Assembly: GCA_033807695.1 (NCBI GenBank)
Contig: CM066301.1
Span: 3,906,001 to 3,970,000, forward strand
Direction: 5' to 3'
DNA length: 64,000 bases
Source: Daedaleopsis sinensis
Taxonomy: Eukaryota > Basidiomycota > Agaricomycetes > Polyporales > Polyporaceae
Part shown: in pieces, positions 44,065-54,590 of the stretch
Numbering within the stretch: position 1 is the stretch's first letter
Layout of the letters: the number at the start of each line of letters is the position of its first letter
Notes under the pieces: model-generated
What the model saw: only the letters and a program-made list of their open reading frames with translations
What the model was told of the DNA's origin: nothing
Database searches by the model: none
Translations under genes and position numbers: made by a program

Positions 44065-45989
44065 TCAGCGATGATCCTGGCTATGAGAGACGAATATCTG
44101 TGAGTCGGTACGTGCAACAGATATCCAAGTTGATCCGCAACTTGTACTCACTTCTGCATCACGAGTCCACCACCATGTCGCGAGATGATACCCTATATCG
44201 ATCACGAATTAGTGCGTCGAGTAGGTCAGGCACAGAAAGTTTACCTACCAGGTCCAAGAAGGATTGCCAAGATGAGAACATAGACATTGACCGACACCGT
44301 GACCGCGTCTGGGCTCTGGTTGAGTCTATGGTGATCGCCACTTGCGGCGTCGCTCGCCATTGACCTCGATGACATTGAATTTGGAGCCGGGGCCTCCAAT
44401 ACTTGTTCTACGGTCTCTTCGGCGCAGTCATTGTCAAAGTGAAGCACAGAAGCCGGGGACGCCGGCCGCGCGATGCTCAGACCGTGCGGCGCAGTGTACT
44501 CGGCGTTGGTCGCACTAGCAGTAGGGCCCGGCGCGATGTCAACGGCTTGGACTTGGACTGCGTTACCCGCATTCTGGCGTGGACCTGCCAAGCCCTGATC
44601 TGATCGCCATATCTTGACTAGAGTGTTCTCTCCTCGTTCGGACGATCCCGTCGCAATCATGTGGTGGGCTTGGTCAATCTGGGCGTACGCCTACAGATCC
44701 CTCAATTGATACGCATTGGACGGTAAAGCTTATAGATTCAAATTGCTCACTATTGCTTGGATCAATCCTCCTTCTATACTCCTTCAGCATGATCATGAGC
44801 AAACACCATAATAAGCGACCAACTCACCAGGATGCACGAGGGTTTGGACGACCGTCCCGGCGTCGCTGCCGATGATCACAGCCTCGCCATTGTCTCGTCC
44901 GAACAGAAGTGCATTGCCGTTGTGTATAAATTGCGTTGGGAGAGGTACGCCTGAGACTGGACGCACTGGATATAGCCGTGAAAGCACTCGGAGCTGGTCG
45001 CATCGGTAGCAAGCCACTGCATTGAATAGGTTGAACGCGGCGATGAATCTGTGATCAGCAGATATTGTAGTCCGCCCACTGGGTCCCAGCGAGTTAGGTC
45101 GGTACAGCAGTCTTCGAGCCTATGAAGTAATCGTCAACTTACATCATCGTGTCAGGCTCCGCGAGCTTCCACTTGATCGTCAAAGTCGCTATGTCCCAAC
45201 AGCTATCGCAAACTCATCAGATAAACAGACCTGACAGACAGCGGTCGCATTTTAGAACTTACATGATACCATGATACACATATGAAACGATGATAGCCTC
45301 GCCGCCATCCGTACAGTGTAACGCGCATGGCACGACCTCCCGATGCGTGGAGTTGGCGGATGTCCCGGAACCGTCCCCGTCGCCTCGCTGCTCCGGGGGT
45401 CGCGGCAAGTAACGGGTTTTAACGAATTCTAAGCCAGCATGAGCAGATGACAGCACTGGCATGCAGGATGTCAGCGTACCTCTGGTTAGTTCACAGAGGG
45501 CAACTTGCGATCCTACGACAGCAGCTAACACCTGGCTTCTTGGATCATAATCGAGAGCTTCTACTGGACCTTCCGGATCCAGGAAAGAGTCGATTCGAGT
45601 CCCAGGGGGAAATGAATAATGCTGGCCCGGCTGCTTAGTGTCAGCTCATTGCTCAAGCTTCAAGCATTGTAGGTATAGTCGAAGGAACGAACCTGCGGTC
45701 TTATGTGGTACAGGAATATACTTCCGTTGCTATAGCCAACGAAGATGCTGTGGTGTTCAGATGGATGCCACAACAGGGTAGTAGCAGGTACGGTCGCCGC
45801 TCGGATCTCTAGGTCGGGCTCATCGTCGAGCATGTAGTCAAAGATGGCGAGCCGTCCGTCGTCGCCGCAAGCGGCGAGCCACTTCCCGTCCCTGCTGAAC
45901 TGCAAGCAGTTGATAGAGTCTTGGAACACGGAGAGACAGCGGACCTCCGTGTATAGCTCGTCTTCACGGCTGGGTGGTCGGGCATCCAT
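44065..45989 (-). CDS. WD40-repeat protein with C-terminal membrane segment
   Basis: About eight exons. From the ATG at 45989, SINCLQFSRDGKWLAACGDD and GRLAIFDYM form a clear WD40 repeat; further beta-propeller blades are seen in TTLLWHPSEHHSIFVGYSNG, then VEALDYDPRSQVLAAVVGSQ, then FIHNGNALLFGRDNGEAVII. After the propeller comes a Ser/Ala-rich linker. The C-terminal part, VTVSVNVYVLILAILLGPGY, followed by HLATWWWTRDAEIF and ending VSHSQDHR, contains one hydrophobic segment that could be a membrane anchor. The last two exons become visible only by splicing. Agaricomycete genomes contain many WD40/membrane proteins of unknown role; I cannot assign a function. Confidence 0.75.
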
Positions 45990-46475
45990 TTGCTCTCAGT
46001 CGCGGCGCAAGTACTAGAGAGAGGAGTCACAGTGCAGGGGTGAGATCTAGATGAGCGGTGCCAGGCAAACATTAAGCTCGTAACCCAGCCTCTAGTTCAT
46101 GCGGAAGACAGTAGTCGTTCCATTGAATGCAAACATAGCACATACAGGTAAGTGATCAAACAAAGGATCTGCCTCGTAGCGCTAACAGGCTCGGCTACCG
46201 TGACACTACCGTGACCCCCACGCCACCTACCTGGTTCAGAAGCCCAGGACTCGGAGGACAGTACTGAGTACTGAGTAGTAAGTACTGAAGGATCGTGCAG
46301 CCAGCTTCAAGACCGGGATCGTATGAGGACCGCGCGAGAAATGAAGTTGAACGTCGATTGGAATACACTTCTAAGATACAAATGCCGTTAATTAACCTTC
46401 ACGACGGAATCCGTCCCTCCGTCCCCCGAATCCCGATTGCCCAAGTGCAAGTATGCGCGGTTCTGTGCTCGAGTG
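45990..46475. other. Intergenic region
   Basis: 486 bp upstream of the WD40 gene and 3' of the CoA-pathway gene. Contains a short AGTACTG repeat near 46258-46290. No gene recognised. Confidence 0.4.
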
Positions 46476-47984
46476 CTATGGCGCGACGCCGTCCCGGTCC
46501 CCGGTCCTCGTCCCCGCCCGGTTCTTCACGATCCACTCGCGGATGTACGTGCTGCTCATCTTCGCCGTCCGCAGCACCGCCGCGTCCGCCGCGTCGACGC
46601 TCGCCTCCGTCGCGGAGATGACGTCGATCACGAACGTCCGCAGGGGCGGGAGCCCGAGCTCCGCGCGCCGCGCGTCGACTGCAAAGCACCGCAAAAGGAG
46701 TCCGACCCGCGCGCGCAGTGTTCAGTGTGAGAACGGCACGGTCAGCAGAGACGATCTCGGGGAGAATGGGGAGAAGAGAAGGGGGAGGGGGACGCACTGG
46801 ATGCCGCGCCCGGGAGCGTCTCCTTGCTCACGACGAGCGCCTGGACGTTGGGGTCCCAGCCCGTCGGGCCGTACACGTCCGCGATGGGGACGAGGTCGTG
46901 CGCGAGGGCGGGGCGGAAGAGCTGCAGGAAGGCGCGCGTGCGCGCGGTGCGCACGGGGAGCGGCTCCAGCGCCTCCTTGTACGCCTTCTTCCCGAGCAGC
47001 GCGTCGTCTGCACAGAGGACGGGTGAGCGGTGGGCGGTGAGTATGAGAGCATGAACGCGGGGGAGCGAAAAGGAGAACGGGAAGGGAGGGGAAGGGAGGG
47101 GAAGGGGAAGGGGACGGACGCACCTGTGATGCCGACGATGAGCTTCTCGCGCGCGATCCACGCGCCCATGCTCAGCAGGATCTTGTGGCCCGCGTGCAGG
47201 TGGTCGAACGTGCCCCCGAGCGCGACGACGGGGTACAGCGGCGGCACGTCCGCGTCCTCCGCGCGCGCCGGCGGGTGCGTGTGCGGCGGGTGGTCGTCCG
47301 GCGCGAGCACGACGATGTCCGCCGCGCGGGGCGCGAGCGCGGCGGGGAGCGCAGGGAGCGGCGTGTCGTGTGGGGTCACTGCGGGACACGTACACGAATG
47401 AGCTCGAGTATATGCGCAGCAATGCTTCCCCCCATGCGTCGAGTCCCTCCAGCCGCAATGGGGAAGGCAGGGGAAGAGGGGGCAGGAACGGCGCACTCAC
47501 CAGAGAAAACGCGCTCGGCAGTGCGGAACGTGTCGGGCGGTAAGGGCTCCTCGGCGTCGGCCTCGGGCGCGGTACCGCGGAGGAGGACGTCGATGTCGAG
47601 CAGGACGCGGCCCGTGTCCTGCGCGACCTGCGTCGCCTGCACGTACACGAACGTCAGCAGCCGCTGCACGCCGTCCCAGCACGCCGTGCGCGAGACCCCG
47701 GCGGGGCTGCTACTGCCTTCGCGTGTGCGTTGGTCTCCGTGTGATGGGTGTCCCGACTGCGATGGGACCGCTGTAGTTGTGGCCGTAGGGGAGGACGCCG
47801 CGGCGGGCGGGTTGAAGAGCGGGGAGAGGATGACGATGCGGAGGGACTCTGTGGTCGTGCGCGCGGCGGTCGCGACGGGCGAAGCGAGGAAGCTCGGGGT
47901 GTCGTGCAGGTTGTGGATGGTCGTGAGGAGCACGGTGTGCTTCACATCCGCGAGTGCCGCGGCGGGCCCTGGTATGGCGGGCAT
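46476..47984 (-). CDS. CAB4: Phosphopantetheine adenylyltransferase (CAB4-like)
   Basis: Catalyses the fourth step of coenzyme A synthesis: 4'-phosphopantetheine plus ATP gives dephospho-CoA. Four exons (47984-47501, 47378-47124, 47007-46798, 46678-46476) sum to 383 residues. The N-terminal ~200 residues are a variable region typical of fungal enzymes. The nucleotidyltransferase core is unmistakable: VVALGGTFDHLHAGHKILLS carries the HxGH-type motif (HLHAGH), then LIVGITD, LGKKAYKEALEPLPVRTART, and near the end the KMSSTYIRE motif corresponding to the ISSTxIR signature. There is no dephospho-CoA kinase domain, unlike animal CoA synthase. Confidence 0.93.
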
Positions 47985-48518
47985 GGCGGAAAGCGAATGT
48001 TGTAAAACGGCGAGGTGGGCTGGTGTATCTGTTGAAGTTCAAGAACTGGACGTGCTGATATCGAGCGGAATCACCGGTTCGTGGGGAGCATTGGACGAGG
48101 TTGAGATCTGAGAGCAGAGACGAAGACTCAAGAGACGCGATCGAGCGCGAGCGTCAGGCGATCGCGTCATACCTGGTTTTCCTGGTTGACGAGATAACCA
48201 CAGCTCATTAATGCACATATCTTCGTGAACAGTAGATCATCCATTGGCTGGTATATGTACATTGCACTAATATAGGATCGACTACCAGATAGCAATAAGT
48301 CAGATGTCGTGAGTGGGTCGTAGGTCGTGAGGTCCGATATGTATGTATGGCTAGTGATCCGGAACACCCAACGCAAAGCAGAATGATGAGTGCACCGCAG
48401 CCTGCAGCTACCGCGCCGGGTGCAGGCAAACAAGCACCGTCCAAGTCCAAGTCCAACAGCAAAAAACAAAGCAGCACGCTCAAGCCGAGCGGGACACGGC
48501 AAGAGCGGGGAGCCGGGG
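47985..48518. other. Intergenic region
   Basis: 534 bp upstream of CAB4 and 3' of the four-helix membrane protein (both minus strand). It contains the CAB4 promoter. No gene recognised. Confidence 0.4.
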
Positions 48519-50398
48519 TTATGTCCGTGTGCGCGGGGACGCTCGGCTGGCATGCAGATCCTTCACGTCGAAAAAGATGCTCAGGGCGAAGGTAAGGCAG
48601 AGGAGGCACGCCGAGGCCGTCCCCAGGTTGTACGCGTCGCACCTGCATCCGCATCCGCACACAAGTCAGTATGTCACACACACACGAGGACGGGACACTG
48701 AATACTGACCATCCGAGGTATCCGCCGACGGGGCACCGCTGCCCTAGCAGGACGAGCACGAACACCAGCCCCCACAGGAGCATCGCGAGCGCATCGACGG
48801 TGACGCCCCACTTGAGCATCTTGCGCGCCTTCTTCCACTGCGCCTCCATCGCGAGCCCCGCGAAGATGCCCCGTCGCTTCGGCGGCCGCCTCCGCTGCCC
48901 CGAGCCCGCGCCCGCGCCCGAGTACGAGCCGGGTATCGCGGACGAGCCGTCGTCCTCCCCGTCCCCGTCCTCGTCCTCTTCCCGCCCGCGCTCGGCGTCG
49001 CGCCCGAACATCGTCGGGTCGACGATGAGGTTCACCTGCACGCTGCCCTGCTGCGCACCCTTGTGCTTCTTCCCCTTCTTCTTCGGCTTCCCGCCCGGGA
49101 AGCCCTGCACGGGCAGCACCATCATGCCCCCGGGGCCCTCGGCGAACGGGGGGGCCTTGGCTTTCCGGGCGCCACAGCAGCAGGGGTAGATGAGAAAGAG
49201 GAAGGTGCAGCCGAAGAGAGTGAAGAAGGAGAGGATGTAGAGGACGTAGGCGGGGAGCTTCTTCGCTGGTGGTGGGAGTGTTTCAGGTTTGATGATCTAC
49301 CCTCGCGTGAGTACAGCGGGACGCGCTGCGCATATAAAGTGGGAGACGCACCAGGCCGGAGTAGATGGACGATATCGCAGCGGTCAGCGCGAGGAGGAAC
49401 TGTATCCAGCGCACCGCTAATCGCTTCTTTGGCCCCTCGGTGATCAGCCTCCCGCGCTCGTCCACACTTCCCACCACGCGCTCGGGTGCGGGGTCCTTCC
49501 CTGTGTCCTTGCCAAACTCGCGCTCCAGCATGCGCATCCGCTCTTCCTTGATCTCCGGGTCGACGGGACGTTCGTCCGGATCCACACTCCACGGGACGAG
49601 ATTGTGGTCGCGAGAAGAGCGCGGGTTTGAGCCGTAAGACGAGCCGTAAGGGTACGATGGCGGTGGCGACGGGTTGTACGGGCTGTATGGTTCAGCGAAT
49701 GGGTCGTGGTCGTGAGTGTAAGTGGGATCGAACGGAGAGCGTTTCGCGGGCACTTCGACGCCATGCCCATGGGAGGAAGAAGGCGGAGAGAACGGGTTCG
49801 CCTGCGCCTGGGCTCGATCGTGTCCGTACCATCCGCGAGTGAAGGAGGGAAACTGAGAGATGTCGATCTCGGAGTGCGGGCTCGCGATCTGTGGCTCCTG
49901 CGGCCGCGGTCGGGAGCGCGAAGAGGAAGGGGGGCCGCCCCTGGATTGTGTGTGAGATGAAGACGGGGGTGGTAGTGAGAACGGGCGGCGCATGGGAGAA
50001 GGGGAGGGGACGGAGTGCGACTGGGAGCTCGATGCGGACGCGGAGACCAGAGAAGGCGGCCTGAGCGAGTCCATGCGCGCGAGCAGGTGTTGGGAGCGCG
50101 GAGAGGGCGGATAGGGATCATAGGGTTGGAACGCGGGCTGTTGGTTGAGGTGGTATTGGTTGCGGTCGAGTGTCCTAGCGTAGTCTGCAAGGTCGAGTGC
50201 TTCGACCGATACATCGGACGGTTCACGACGGCGCTCTGAGACCCAGTGGCCGACGGACTGGTATGGGTTGCGGTCGAGTGTCTGTGGATGAGAGGATGAT
50301 GCCGGGAGGGGGTCGTACGGGTCTGGGGACCATGGGCGACGAAAGCGGGAGGGCGGGGGAGGAGACTCGAGCCAATGGTCGTCCGGGTATGGGTTCAT
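48519..50398 (-). CDS. Four-helix membrane protein with long Pro-rich N-terminal region
   Basis: Three exons; starts at the ATG at 50398 and ends with TAA after splicing, in FFDVKDLHASRASPRTRT. The first ~330 residues are Pro/Ser/Tyr rich and cytosolic-looking, with the repeated phrases QTLDRNPYQ and RTLDRNQYH and PPxY-like motifs (NPSPPPSYPYG). Four hydrophobic helices follow: WIQFLLALTAAISSIYSGL, then LYILSFFTLFGCTFLFLIYP with a CCC cluster, then VTVDALAMLLWGLVFVLVLL, then TASACLLCLTFALSIFF. A basic/acidic cytosolic loop lies between helices 2 and 3. No transporter signature is recognised. The PPxY motifs could recruit an Rsp5-type ubiquitin ligase, but this is speculative. Confidence 0.75.
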
Positions 50399-50832
50399 AG
50401 GTGGTCGTCAGTGATCGTGAGTGGTCGTAAGGATCGTCAAAAAGAAAGGCAAGCAGATAAATCGTTAGCTAGCGTCGTCGTCGTCGTCGTCGTCGCTGTT
50501 GTCTCTGTCTCAGGGAGCGTTGAGCGCGGCGTCCTGGGAGGGAGAGGGAGCAAGAGCGGAACGAGCCTGGGAGTGAGTGAGCGCAAGTGGGATCTAATCC
50601 GCAGCCACGTGCGTCATATTTGACGGTTAACCCCCCTGCTGGTCTCCAGACATGTCTCCTTATGGGCTTTGTATTTGTGCTTTTCGCAGACAAGTCCAAA
50701 TCGGTCGCCTTCTCATTCGGCCATCTGCTCCCGGATCCGGGCTCTTCAGACTTGTCTCTGACCTCCACTGTCTGTCTACAAGTCCTCTCGTCGTTCACCG
50801 TGGACTGCGCTCATGTCTCCGCCTACCGCGCA
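50399..50832. promoter_or_regulatory. Divergent promoter region, membrane protein / ATG15
   Basis: 434 bp between two divergent start codons. A GTC trinucleotide run (about 50475-50496) lies on the membrane-protein side. No clear TATA box. Confidence 0.4.
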
Positions 50833-52398
50833 ATGCGCATCATAGTCTGCCTCCTCCTCTCCTCGCTGGCCTACGCTGTGTACACCCCAATCACTCTCAA
50901 TCTACAGAGCGAATACACGCCTCAGTTACACACTCACGACCTCCATGAATTCTCTCAGGTCGCCTTCGATGTATTAGATGCTCGCGGTCGACAACCCACT
51001 CCCGTCACAACTTTGAGAGCGACCCCAACGATAATACACCGTCCGCGGTCACCTGCGGCATACCAGCATGCCCGTCTCCGGTCTCTACGCTCACAGGAGA
51101 GCGAAACAGTCGAATGGGAGCAAGTCCGCGTCCTCGCGCCCGACGTGCAAGACAGACACACCCTCTCCCAGCTCGCACGCATGACCGGGAACGCATACGC
51201 TCTACCCGGACGCCCCAACTGGTATGAGATCGACACTGCCTGGAACACTGTGCGTCTCTGTTCTTCTCCTTCCCACCGAGCTACGCTCCTTGTCTTCGCG
51301 AGCTTGTTCTCGAGCTCCTGCTGCGCCATTAGTATTAGTGCATCTGTGCCTGTGTAAAACGTCCGCAGCGCTAACTGCCGTCTTCCACAACCACAGAGCT
51401 TCCCGTTTGGGTGGGAAGACAAGGCCGACGGCTTCCGCGGACATGTCTTCATGTCACCCGACAACGCGACCGTCGTGCTCTCCATCAAGGGCACAACGCT
51501 GCAGGGCCCGACGTCCAAGAAGGACAAGTTCAACGACAACCTGCTCTTCTCCTGCTGCTGCGCCCGCGTCGACATCACCTGGATCTTCCGCCAGGTCTGC
51601 CAATGCTACGCCAAGAACTGGCGCTGCGACAATACGTGCTTGACCGACGCGCTGGTCCAGGACAGTCTGTTCTACAACGTGGGCGTGGTGCGTTCTCCCC
51701 CCTTACGTCCTCGCCTGATATTTTAAACGGCTGCCTGACCTCGGTGTACTTTTCGCCGTGCAGGGGCTGATCAACAACCTCACCGCGCTCTATCCGACCG
51801 CTAACATCTGGCTCGTCGGGCACTCGCTCGGCGGCGGCCTCGCCTCGCTCCTCGGGACGACATTCGGGCTCCCGGCGATCGCGTTCGAGTCCCCCGGGGA
51901 GCGCCTCGCCGCCCTGCGCCTCCACCTCCCCATGCCGCCCCCGCTGTCACCCGACGACCGCACCCCAGCACACGCGCGCTCGCCCGTCACGCACGTGTAC
52001 CACAACGCGGACCCGATCCCGCAGGGCGCGTGCACGGGGGCGCGCTCGCCGTGCGCGCAGGGCGGGTACGCGCTCGAGACGCGCTGCCACCTGGGCAAGT
52101 CGATCGTGTACGACGCCGTGGGCCGCCTCGGGTGGCGCGTGGACATCCGGAAGCACGTCATCAAGGAGGTCATCACGCACGTTATAGAGGCCGAGCTGGA
52201 GGAGGGGTGGGAGGAAGACGCGGATGGGGGGCGCAGGGACGTGCCTGCCGCCCGGGCGGAGGAGGATTGTCTGGTGAGTCCGTGCGAGTGCGGGTGCGAC
52301 AGCGACGGCAGACTGATGACCGGGCCGTTCGATAGGACTGCTTCAAGTGGGAGTTTGGGGACTTCAAGGACGGGGACGGGGACGACGACGACGACTGA
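50833..52398 (+). CDS. ATG15: ATG15-type autophagic lipase
   Basis: Class 3 lipase that degrades autophagic and multivesicular-body membranes in the vacuole. Four exons. The ATG at 50833 gives a hydrophobic signal-anchor (MRIIVCLLLSSLAYAV). Family motifs are LARMTGNAYALPG, WEDKADGFRGHVFMSP, VLSIKGTTLQGPTSKKDKF, NDNLLFSCCCARVDITW, CQCYAKNWRCDNTC, and the catalytic GxSxG in IWLVGHSLGGGLASLLG. A later segment (ITHVYHNADPIPQGACTGA) contains the usual catalytic Asp, and CHLGKSIVYD is diagnostic of Atg15. The C-terminus (DCFKWEFGDFKDGDGDDDDD) is reached by one more splice and is acidic. It is convergent with guanine deaminase. Confidence 0.93.
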
Positions 52399-52568
52399 GC
52401 TGACACTGTACACGTCCGCGTCCGCATGCTGTAAATATATCGGGTGTAATCTATATCGCCGGCTGTACACTACTAGCTCTACCCCGGACTTGTCCACGCA
52501 CAGAGCCATATAACCAAGAAGTCTACGGGCGACCACCCCGCACCCGCGCACCCTCTAGCGGACCCGCG

Positions 52569-54590
52569 TCACGCCCGGAACTCCTTCCCGCCGACGAGCC
52601 GCCCCTGCACGTACACCCGCCGCACATTGCGGTCGTCCCCGCAGAACAGGAACCGCTCGAGCATCGCGTCCAGCACCGCCCTCTCCGTCCCCTTGCCCGA
52701 TCCGAATCCCTCACCCGCGCGCGCGCCAGCGCCGAGCCCCGGCTCGAGGTCGACGCCCCACACCGCAGGGTTCCCCGCGTCCTCGCGCACGCTCACAAGC
52801 AGCGCGTCGAACGCCCTCCCGGGCACGAGCGCCCCCGTGCGCGCCGCGAGCCCGCACACCGCCGCGCCCCCGAGCGTCGCGAGGTGCAGGAGCGTGGGCA
52901 CGGGCAGCGCGCGCCCCGCGAACTGCGCGTGCGCGTGCGTGTGCGTCGCGGGCGTGTGCATCGCGACGACCTTCGAGCACATGCTCGCGTGCTGGATCGC
53001 GGCGAGCATCGAGGGCGAGAACCCGCCCGAGACGTCCGTGCCGAGCCCGACCTGTGTATGCAGTGAGTGAGCGCTCCACCCTAGACGGGAGGGGCAGGGC
53101 TGGGCAGGGGCACGCACCTTGATGCCGCGGTCGAGGAGCATGCCGACGTGCGCGCAGCCGCTGCGGAGGTTGATGTTGCTCGTCGGGCAGTGGCTCACGC
53201 CCGCGCCGCGCGCCTGGATGAGCGCGAGCTCCGCGGGCTCGAGGTGCACCGCGTGCGCGAGGATCGTGTTCGCGCGCAGGAGGCCGAACGCGTCGTACAC
53301 GCCCGCGTATGTCGCACGCACGTCGGGCCCGTCCTCGTACCCGTGTCCGTGTCCGTGTCCGTTTGCATGTCCGTTCGCGTGTCCGTTCATGTTCGTGTTC
53401 GTGTGTCCGTGGCCGTTCGCGCTCGCGAGGCTACGCGCGCGCACGGGGAGGGACGCGGGCCGGAACAGGCTCTTCGTGAACGCGATCTCCGCCTCGTTCT
53501 CGGAGATGTGCGTCTGGATCGCGAGCGCGGGGTCCGCGTCCGCGAGCGCGCCGAGCCCCGCGAGCAGCGCGTGCGAACACGCGATCGCAAAGCGCGGCGT
53601 GAGCACGGGCTGCACGAGCCCCGCGCCAGGCTGGGGGAGCGCGCGGATGTGCGCGATGAGCGCGCGGGTGTCCGCGAGCGAGGACTCGGGCGAGGGCTCG
53701 ATGTAGTAGTCGGGCGAGTTCTGGTCCATGTTGCATTTCTACCGCGCGCCGGGGGTATGGGTGAGTGCGGTGCACGGGGCGCGATGGGAGGGAGCGCACC
53801 TACCCCGATGAGCGCGCGCTGGCCTGTGGGACGGGACGGACGGGGGCGGCGTCAGCGGGCAGAACGACGGCGACGCGGGGGAGCCTGAGGGCGGGACGGA
53901 CCGTAGCTGTGGACGACGTCCGCGAGCACCTTCGTCGCGTCGAGATGGAGCGTGCCGTAGTAGCAGCACGTCGTGGACTGCGTGCGTACGTGCGGGGCTC
54001 ACTGGTCACTGGGCGGTCGGGGCCGGGGATCGTGGACGCGGACTCACCCCGTAGTCGATCGTGCGCTTGACGACGGACGTGTACGCGCGCCGCGCGAAGT
54101 CGACGTCCGCGAAACGGGCCTCCATCGGGAAGGTGACCTCGGCGAGCCAGTCCAGCAGCTCGTGCTCCTGCCCGCTGTGTTCACCGTTCTGCTGTCAGCA
54201 CGGGGCAGACGCCTAGCGAGGGAGCGGGCGGGCGTTGTGGACGTACCTCCCGAGATTCGGGACCTGCGGCGCATGCTGGCGGCGCACAAGATGGACGAGA
54301 GCTCCTCAGTACGCACGATCCCTCTCTGGAGCCCGAGTGACACTCACGATATGCGTGTCGATGAAGCCGGGCATGAGGAACTCGCCCTCCTTGAGCTCCA
54401 CGACGTCCGCCGTCTCCGGGCGCACGCCGTGGCGGGCGAGCACGTCCTGCAGCGTCCCCGCGGGCACGTCGTCCTCCACCCACTCGATGTCGCCCGTGTC
54501 GCGTGAGACGGCGAGGAGCGCACGGGGGTACGCGCTGTACGCCGTGAGCGAGGTCGGGGAGATGAGCGCGCCGTAGAACACAGTCGACAT
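52569..54590 (-). CDS. GUD1: Guanine deaminase
   Basis: Zinc amidohydrolase converting guanine to xanthine; cytosolic. Seven or more exons. Metal-binding HxH is split by an intron (PGFIDTHI, then HAPQ). GSGQEHELLDWLAEVTFP, TTTCCYYGTLHLDATKVLAD, THISENEAEIAF (metal/substrate His), ILAHAVHLEPAELALI, GAGVSHCPTSNINLRSGC and VGLGTDVSGGFSPSML (catalytic Asp) are standard for the family. One exon is only 20 nt (53804-53823). Unusual: between SLASAN and YEDGPD there is a His/Asn/Gly repeat insert (HGHTNTNMNGHANGHANG type, near 53345-53420) not expected in the compact domain. The start at 54590 precedes FYGALISPTS. Confidence 0.93.
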
